From contig NZ_LSAZ01000011.1 in the NCBI RefSeq assembly GCF_001584325.1, positions 62,001 through 126,000 on the forward strand: 64,000 nucleotides of DNA. The letters run 5' to 3'. This DNA is from Bacillus nakamurai (GTDB lineage Bacteria; Bacillota; Bacilli; Bacillales; Bacillaceae). A model generated the notes under the pieces. The model was not told where the DNA came from, searched no databases, and worked only from the letters and a program-made list of their open reading frames with translations. This document shows positions 56,691-64,000 of this stretch, in pieces (the first letter of the stretch is position 1; every line of letters begins with the position of its first letter). Made by a program: the position numbers and the translations under genes.

Positions 56691-57206
56691 ATGAACATTT
56701 TCGGTGAGATGAACACGTCGCTGGCAAATGAAATGTTGATTAAAGTCGGCGCTTCTCCGCAAAACTGGCTCAACAATAAAGAAACGGGCATGATTTTGAT
56801 GGTGCTGCTTGCGTCGTGGAGATGGATGGGCATTAACATTCTTTATTTTCTTGCCGGTCTGCAAAATGTACCGAAAGAGCTGTACGAGGCTGCGGATATT
56901 GATGGCGCGAGTATGTGGAAAAAATTCCGGCACATTACCCTTCCGTTTTTAAAGCCGGTCTCCGTTTACGTGTTAACCATCAGTATCATTGGCGGATTTA
57001 GGATGTTTGAGGAAAGCTATGTGCTTTGGCAAAATAATTCCCCGGGGAATATCGGTCTCACGCTTGTCGGCTATTTGTATCAGCAGGGGCTTGCTTACAA
57101 TGAAATGGGGTACGGAGCGGCAATCGGAATAGTCCTTTTGCTTGTCATTTTAATTGTCAGCCTCGTTTCATTAAAATTGTCTGGTTCGTTTAAAGGGGAG
57201 GGGTAA
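56691..57206 (+). pseudogene. araP: araP fragment: C-terminal half of arabinooligosaccharide ABC permease
   Basis: About 170 C-terminal residues of AraP remain: NWLNNKETGMILMVLLASWRWMG, ILYFLAGLQNVPKELYEAADIDGA (the permease EAA motif that contacts the ATPase MsmX in B. subtilis) and the last helices to SLKLSGSFKGEG. The N-terminal helices, about 140 residues, were lost at the island junction near 56691. The native partner AraN is absent from the window. An ATG at the junction has no ribosome site. Confidence 0.8.
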
Positions 57207-57209
57207 TCG

Positions 57210-58051
57210 ATGCATGGCCATAACATGTCAGCCGTGTACAGAATCGCATTTACGCTGTTTTTTATCATGCTGAGTCTGCTTTATGTTTTTCCGATGCTCT
57301 GCTTATTGCTCGGCTCGTTAAAACCGTCATCTGAGCTGATGCGTATCGGGCTGAATTCGCGTCTGGACCCAGATGTGATGAGTTTGGATAACTACACGTA
57401 CTTATTCAGCGGAGGAAGCATCTATTTTAAATGGTTTTTAACAGTCTTGTGCTCGGCATCCTTACTACGGTCCTCACACTGTTTTTTTCCTCTATGATCG
57501 GCTACGGGCTCGGTGTATATGAGTTTAAAGGCAGAAATGTCATTTTTGTTCTTGTGCTGATTATTATGATGGTGCCGCTTGAGGTTATGATGCTGCCGTT
57601 ATTTAAACTGACGGTGGGCCTTCATTTGATTGATTCCTATATGGGTGTGATGCTGCCGTTTATTGTATCGCCTGTCGCCGTTTTCTTTTTCAGGCAATAT
57701 GCTCTCGGCCTTCCGAAAGACCTGCTGGATTCGGCAAGGATGGACGGCTGCACGGAATTCGGGATTTTCTTCAGAATTATGGCGCCGCTGATGAAGCCGG
57801 CATTCGGGGCGATGATTATTCTCCAGTCCTTAAATAGCTGGAATAACTTTTTATGGCCGCTGATCGTGCTTCGATCGAAAGAAATGTTTACGCTTCCAAT
57901 CGGGCTGTCGGGTTTGCTGAGCCCGTACGGAAACAATTATGACATGCTGATTTCCGGTTCGGTTTTTGCGATTCTTCCGGTCATCATCATATTCTTGTTT
58001 TTCCAAAAATACTTTATTTCCGGTCTGACAGTCGGCGGAGTTAAAGGATAA
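57210..58051 (+). pseudogene. araQ: araQ with frameshift: arabinooligosaccharide ABC permease
   Basis: The reading MSAVYRIAFTLFFIMLSLLY through NYTYLFSGGSIYFKWF breaks at the T run 57435-57439. One extra T restores WFFNSLVLGILTTVLTLFF and the frame to 58051 with the EAA motif DLLDSARMDGCTEFGIFFRI, about 281 residues, the AraQ length. A single-base loss in a homopolymer is either real decay or a sequencing error. The start follows GGGGAGGGG, three bases after the araP stop. Confidence 0.8.
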
Positions 58052-59567
<1,516 letters not shown>

Positions 59568-59574
59568 GATTGCT

Positions 59575-59604
59575 AGAAGCCGGTCCATGCTGCCGGCTTT
59601 TTTT
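59575..59604 (+). terminator. Terminator at the end of the ara locus
   Basis: GAAGCCGG-CA/TGCCGGCTT stem with T run. Confidence 0.88.
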
Positions 59605-59677
59605 ACGTCAAAAACAATCTCCCATTATTGGGTAATTGTGATAATATTTAGAAAAAGAGAAAAGGGGCTGGGAAAAA

Positions 59678-61474
59678 ATGAATGCGATTACAATCGTAAT
59701 AGCGTCTATGTGTATATTGGCTATCGCTTACCGGTTATATGGAACATTTATGATGGTGAAAGTATTAAAAATCACCGATCATACACCGACGCCGGCCCAT
59801 GTGCTTGAGGACGGGAAAGATTATGTGCCTACGAATAAATGGGTGTCTTTCGGCCATCATTTTGCTGCGATCGCTGCTGCCGGTCCGCTTGTCGGGCCGA
59901 TCCTGGCGGCACAGTTCGGCTATTTGCCCGGGCTGTTGTGGCTGCTGATCGGGGCGGTGATCGGGGGAGCCGTTCATGATATTGTCGTGTTGTTTGCATC
60001 GATGCGGAAAAATGGAAAAACGCTGTCTGAAGTGGCAAAAGACGAGCTTGGGCCGGTAGCTGGCTTTTGTACGGGTCTTTCCATGCTGTTTATCATTACG
60101 ATCACGATGGCGGGGCTGTCAATGGTCGTGCTGCACGCGCTTGAGAAAAACCCGTGGGGAACGTTTGCGGTCGGAATCACGATTCCGATCGCGATGGGGG
60201 TTGGAATCTATTATAAAAAAACAGGAAATTTAAAGCTTGCTTCTACTGTCGGTTTTCTTTTGTTAATGGCAGGTGTTGTGATCGGGCCGTGGCTGCAAAA
60301 AACCGCACTTGGCGACATGCTGACGCTTGATGCGAAAACGCTTGCGATTGCGCTCCCCGTTTATGCTTTTTTTGCCGCTGCGCTTCCCGTATGGCTTTTG
60401 CTTGCTCCGCGTGACTATTTAAGCAGTTTTATGAAGATAGGGGTTTTCATCGCTCTGATCGCCGGTGTATTTTTCGTCAATCCGGCCATTAAGTTCCCTG
60501 CTTTTACCGAGTTTATTCATGGCGGCGGCCCGGTTATCGCCGGTCCTGTCTGGCCGTTTATTTCGATAACCATTGCCTGCGGCGCTATCTCCGGCTTTCA
60601 CGCATTTGTCGGTTCAGGCACGACGCCGAAAATGCTGGATAAATGGAGCGACATGAAGCCGGTCGCTTTTGGGGCGATGCTTGTGGAATGCCTTGTCGGG
60701 ATTATGGCGCTCATCGCCGCCGCGGCGCTTGAGCCCGCCGATTATTTTGCCATTAACAGCACGCCTGAGATGTTCCGCGCGCTCGGAATGAATGTCGTCC
60801 ATCTGCCTGACCTGAGCAAAGAAATCGGTCTCAGCCTCGAAGGAAGAACGGGCGGCGCTGTTACGCTGGCCGTCGGGATGACGTATATCTTTACGAGAAT
60901 TCCTTTTTTCAGTCATTTGGCTTCATACTTTTTTCAATTTGTCATTATGTTTGAAGCGGTCTTCATTTTAACGGCGATTGATGCAGGAACCCGTGTCGCC
61001 CGTTATTTAATTCAAGAGTTTTTCGGCGAATTGTACAAACCGCTGAAAAAAACAGACTGGGTGCCCGGCTCCATTTTCTCAAGCGCGCTCGCCTGCCTGC
61101 TGTGGGGGTATCTGCTGTATTCAGGCGACATCAGCTCAATCTGGGCACTGTTTGGGGTATCCAATCAGCTTATGGCGTCAGTCGGCTTAATCATCGGAGC
61201 GACCGTGGTTTTGAAAATTGCCGATAAACGGCGCTATATGCTGACTTGCCTGGTCCCTCTCGCTTATTTATATGTGACTGTCAACTATGCCGGCTATTGG
61301 ATGGTGCGGTATGTATATTTGAACCCCGAAGCGGCGGGTTACAATGTGCTAAATGGCGTGTTATCCATTATTATGCTGCTCTTGGGGCTTGTGATCATCA
61401 TTGCGGCTTTGAAGAAATGGGCGCACATGTGGCGAGACCCGAGTGCGAGATTGGAAGCGTCAATCCCGGGATAA
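59678..61474 (+). CDS. cstA: Carbon starvation protein CstA
   Basis: A 598-residue transporter with about 16 helices in the CstA family, linked to peptide and pyruvate uptake. Family segments: WVSFGHHFAAIAAAGPLVGPILAAQ, LIGAVIGGAVHDIVVLFASMR, AIALPVYAFFAAALPVWLLLAPRDYLSSFMK, SGFHAFVGSGTTPKMLD and IWALFGVSNQLMASVGL. AAAAGGGG precedes the ATG. A small dyad CCCA-TTAT-TGGG is at 59621-59632 in the promoter region. Formerly ysfE; it is the first intact gene after the damaged ara locus. Confidence 0.93.
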   Translation: MNAITIVIASMCILAIAYRLYGTFMMVKVLKITDHTPTPAHVLEDGKDYVPTNKWVSFGHHFAAIAAAGPLVGPILAAQFGYLPGLLWLLIGAVIGGAVHDIVVLFASMRKNGKTLSEVAKDELGPVAGFCTGLSMLFIITITMAGLSMVVLHALEKNPWGTFAVGITIPIAMGVGIYYKKTGNLKLASTVGFLLLMAGVVIGPWLQKTALGDMLTLDAKTLAIALPVYAFFAAALPVWLLLAPRDYLSSFMKIGVFIALIAGVFFVNPAIKFPAFTEFIHGGGPVIAGPVWPFISITIACGAISGFHAFVGSGTTPKMLDKWSDMKPVAFGAMLVECLVGIMALIAAAALEPADYFAINSTPEMFRALGMNVVHLPDLSKEIGLSLEGRTGGAVTLAVGMTYIFTRIPFFSHLASYFFQFVIMFEAVFILTAIDAGTRVARYLIQEFFGELYKPLKKTDWVPGSIFSSALACLLWGYLLYSGDISSIWALFGVSNQLMASVGLIIGATVVLKIADKRRYMLTCLVPLAYLYVTVNYAGYWMVRYVYLNPEAAGYNVLNGVLSIIMLLLGLVIIIAALKKWAHMWRDPSARLEASIPG

Positions 61475-61621
61475 TGTTGGGATTTGGAGGACTTGTCCGT
61501 CATCGTTCGGCACGAACTTAGAAATTACAGCCAGAGGTGTTTTGTGAAAGGAAGCAAAAAATGTCTGCTTTGATCCGGTGTTTGCTTCAGTTGCATTCCC
61601 GTCAGCTGTTTTTTCCGAAGT

Positions 61622-61658
61622 AAAGCCGCGGAGACCAAGCAGGACCCCGCGGCTTTAT
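61622..61658. terminator. Hairpin between cstA and glcF
   Basis: AAAGCCGCGG/CCGCGGCTTT around a 15-base loop between convergent genes. Only short A/T flanks, so efficiency is uncertain. Confidence 0.6.
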
Positions 61659-61665
61659 TCAGCAG

Positions 61666-62994
61666 TTATGACAAATTCATCGCTTCCAGCAAATAATCCG
61701 CCAGATGAACAGCCCGCACCCGGCTGCTTAATCCTTCACGCTGAATTCCAAGCTGCATCTGTAAAAGACACCCCGGATTGGCCGTAACGATGACAGCTGC
61801 CTCTGTTTTTTTTGCTGATTTCATTTTACTGTCTAATATTTTCATAGACATCTCAGATTCCACAATATTATAAATACCCGCAGATCCGCAGCAGCTGTCC
61901 GCCTTTTCCATTTCTCTGTATTCAGCTCCTTCAATGTTTTTCAGCAGCTGACGGGGCTCTTCTGACGTGTGCATGACGTTGCGGAGGTGGCAGGAGTCCT
62001 GATAAGTGACGATATGCGGCGTTTGCGCCTGTAAGTTCTTTTCATGAAATCCCAGTTCAACCAATACCGATGAAAAATCCTTGAGCTTCCTTGTGAAATG
62101 CCGGGCCCGTTCCGCCCATTCAGGCTCATCCTTTAATAAATGTGCATATTCCTGAAGAAAGGCGCCGCATCCGCCGGCGTTTGTAATAATATAATCAATT
62201 TCTAGCGCTTCGAAGGCTGCGATATTCCGTTTGGCCAGTTCTTTTCCCGTTTCCTTTTCTCCGCTGTGACCATGCAGCGCGCCGCAGCACGCCTGACCGT
62301 CCGGAATCACGATCTCACACCCGGCTGCCTGCAAAAGTGATGTCGTCGCATGATTTGTTGCTAAAAACAATGTATCCATTAAACAGCCGGAGAAAAAAGC
62401 CGCCCGTTTTTGAACGGAGTGCGCGGCCGGCAGAAAACGGGGCCGTTCCTTCATGTCTTTCCGTTTTGGGACAGGCGGGAGCACTTTTTCCATCGTGCGC
62501 AAATGCTCTGGCAGGATGCTGAGCATGCCGGTTTTTCTGACAGCCGTCTGCAATCCTGACCGCTGGTAAAGCCCAAGAAGCCCGGCGGCTGCCTGCATGC
62601 GGTTTTGATGAGGAAAAAGCCCTTTAAAGGCGGCTTTTCTCAAAAGGTGCACGCCCGGCTTATGTTTTTTATTTTGATTGATAATGTCCCGCGCTTCTTC
62701 AAGCAGCTGTCCGTAATTGACGCCGGCAGGGCAGACGGGCTCGCATGCCCGGCACCCGAGACAAAGCGCGAGCGACCGTTCCACATCTTCATCAGGTTCA
62801 ATCTGCCCGTCGGCGACTGCTTTCATTAACGCGATCCGGCCGCGCGGCGAATGGGATTCTTGAAAGCCGGATTCGATATAAGTCGGGCAGGAAGGAAGGC
62901 AGAAGCCGCAGCGCATACAGTTCAGCAATTCGCTTTCATCCATACGGTTTTTGAATTCTTCCTGAATCTGTTTCTTTTCTTTTGCCGTTGTCAT
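61666..62994 (-). CDS. glcF: Glycolate oxidase iron-sulfur subunit GlcF
   Basis: A 442-residue iron-sulfur subunit of glycolate (2-hydroxyacid) oxidase. Two 4Fe-4S sites: CMRCGFCLPSCPTY (Cys26, 29, 32, 36) and CLGCRACEPVCPAGVNYG. Two CCG domains follow: ACCGALHGHSGE with SGCLMDTLF, and DSCCGSAGIYN with DSCHLRNV. It overlaps the glcD stop by four bases (ATGA), so translation is coupled. In B. subtilis it is ysfD. It passes electrons from the flavin subunit GlcD. Confidence 0.93.
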   Translation of the reverse strand: MTTAKEKKQIQEEFKNRMDESELLNCMRCGFCLPSCPTYIESGFQESHSPRGRIALMKAVADGQIEPDEDVERSLALCLGCRACEPVCPAGVNYGQLLEEARDIINQNKKHKPGVHLLRKAAFKGLFPHQNRMQAAAGLLGLYQRSGLQTAVRKTGMLSILPEHLRTMEKVLPPVPKRKDMKERPRFLPAAHSVQKRAAFFSGCLMDTLFLATNHATTSLLQAAGCEIVIPDGQACCGALHGHSGEKETGKELAKRNIAAFEALEIDYIITNAGGCGAFLQEYAHLLKDEPEWAERARHFTRKLKDFSSVLVELGFHEKNLQAQTPHIVTYQDSCHLRNVMHTSEEPRQLLKNIEGAEYREMEKADSCCGSAGIYNIVESEMSMKILDSKMKSAKKTEAAVIVTANPGCLLQMQLGIQREGLSSRVRAVHLADYLLEAMNLS

Positions 62995-64000
62995 TTCGTC
63001 ACCACCACGCGTTTTCTTGCCGGATTGGCAAATACTTTACCGGGGTTCAACAGATTGTGCGGGTCAAGTGCCTGTTTAATGGCTTTCATGGCGGCGATTC
63101 CTTCTGTTTTGAGCTTCATTTCTAAATACGGCGCTTTCACGATGCCGACTCCGTGTTCACCCGTTATCGTTCCGCCAAGTTCAATCGCTTTCTCAAAAAT
63201 ATCGGCGAAGGCTTTTTCGACACGTTCCATTTCCTCTTCATTTCTGATATCAGTAGTGCACGTCGGGTGAAGGTTGCCGTCTCCCGCATGGCCGAATGTG
63301 CAAATAGAAAGGCTGTATGTTTCAGCAATGTCGTTAATCGCTTTGACCATGTTGGCAATCTGTGACCGGGGAACGGTCGCATCTTCCAAAATGGTCGTCG
63401 GTTTCAGTCTGGCTAGCGCAGATAATGCGGATCGCCGGGCTTCTGTAAGGGCAAATGCCTCTTGTTCCGTTTTGGCGGTTTGAACCGACACGGCAGCTCC
63501 TTTTTTACAGATGTCTTCAATTTTTTCTATATCACGTGTGACCGTATCATAGGTGCCGTCCTGTTCAATCAGAAGAACGGCTTTTGCGGTTGTCGGCAGT
63601 CCGATTTTGGCGTAATCTTCAATGACCTGAAGTGTCGGCTGATCCAAAAATTCGAGTGTCGCCGGAATGATTTTCTCAGCTATGATCGCAGAGACGGTTT
63701 CCGCCGCCGCTTCAATATTTTCATAGAGTGCAAGCAGCGTTTTTTTCGTTTCCGGCTTCGGCACAAGCTTTAATGTTGCTTCCGTCACAATGCCGAGCGT
63801 ACCCTCGGACCCGACGAAAAGCCTTGTAAGATCATAACCGGCGACATCCTTCGTCAGCTTTCCGCCGGTGCGGATTATATCGCCGTTGGCCAGAACGACT
63901 TCAAGGCCGAGCACATAATCCCGGGTGACGCCGTATTTCAAACCGCGCAGGCCTCCGGAATTTTCATTGATATTTCCGCCGATTGTTGATATTTTCATGC
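62991..64000 (-). CDS. glcD: Glycolate oxidase FAD subunit GlcD (5' end outside window)
   Basis: The C-terminal 336 or so residues of a flavoprotein of about 470, in the VAO/FAD-linked oxidase family, oxidising glycolate or a related 2-hydroxyacid. Visible: the FAD segment STIGGNINENSGGLRGLKYG, DVAGYDLTRLFVGSEGTLGIVTEATLKL, and the C-terminal substrate and flavin region FGHAGDGNLHPT and GTITGEHGVGIVKAPYL. The frame is open to the window edge; the apparent Met at 63998 is internal. Formerly ysfC; operon with glcF. Confidence 0.92.
   Translation of the reverse strand, partial: MKISTIGGNINENSGGLRGLKYGVTRDYVLGLEVVLANGDIIRTGGKLTKDVAGYDLTRLFVGSEGTLGIVTEATLKLVPKPETKKTLLALYENIEAAAETVSAIIAEKIIPATLEFLDQPTLQVIEDYAKIGLPTTAKAVLLIEQDGTYDTVTRDIEKIEDICKKGAAVSVQTAKTEQEAFALTEARRSALSALARLKPTTILEDATVPRSQIANMVKAINDIAETYSLSICTFGHAGDGNLHPTCTTDIRNEEEMERVEKAFADIFEKAIELGGTITGEHGVGIVKAPYLEMKLKTEGIAAMKAIKQALDPHNLLNPGKVFANPARKRVVVTK

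Noticed and set aside
56459-56839. 126-residue minus-strand frame across the island/araP junction
   Set aside because: Its first half is antisense to araP. Only the part from about 56690 downward carries recJ-like sequence, in two frames.

Overview
The window is a stretch of a Bacillus subtilis-group chromosome. Gene content, order, orientation and protein lengths follow the B. subtilis 168 block from argH to glcD (ysfC). The B. amyloliquefaciens/velezensis branch is the most likely source; this is recognition from memory, not a database result. No tRNA, rRNA, CRISPR array or intact insertion sequence was seen.

Layout. 1-5300: end of argH, ytzD, ytkK, ytkL, ytoI, ytpI, nrnA and ytzJ. 5378-6216: sporulation pair ytrHI on the minus strand. 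6362-25000: central metabolism and replication, with dnaE, malic enzyme ytsJ, accDA, pfkA-pyk, fxsA, ytvI, ytwI, citZ-icd-mdh and phoPR. 25156-30028: repair and synthesis genes polA-mutM-ytaF-coaE. 30068-32735: divergent ytbDE/ytcD. 32944-34585: gluconeogenic gapB, then speD. 34833-39344: nrdR-dnaB-dnaI and ytxBC. 39441-41684: T-box controlled thrS. 41872-46605: ysaA, the lytST two-component system and its pyruvate transporter target pftAB. 47114-48440: the L20-autoregulated infC-rpmI-rplT operon. 48495-50437: ysdA, ysdB, ysdC. 59678-64000: cstA and the glycolate oxidase genes glcFD.

The unusual part is about 50.6-59.6 kb, where the L-arabinose/arabinan locus (abnA-araABDLMNPQ-abfA in B. subtilis) should lie. 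abnA stops after about 48 codons. araA, B, D, L, M, N and the first half of araP are missing. In their place is about 5.9 kb of visibly AT-rich DNA. It carries an apparently intact PadR-type regulator and a 14-helix DHA2-type efflux pump with an oversized charged loop, a metallo-beta-lactamase-fold gene with a frameshift, a multiply frameshifted helix-turn-helix/coiled-coil gene, and a degraded recJ-like gene. Downstream, araQ and abfA each carry a frameshift. The abnA promoter, with an AraR-like box and a cre, survives without its gene. I read this as foreign DNA that replaced the arabinose operon, followed by decay of what remained.

Regulation visible in the sequence includes CcpC- and CcpA-type sites at citZ, a CcpN-type box on the gapB -10, three LytT-like repeats at 21-bp spacing plus a cre before pftA, the thrS T-box, the L20 leader, and a speD leader that could sequester its own Shine-Dalgarno sequence.
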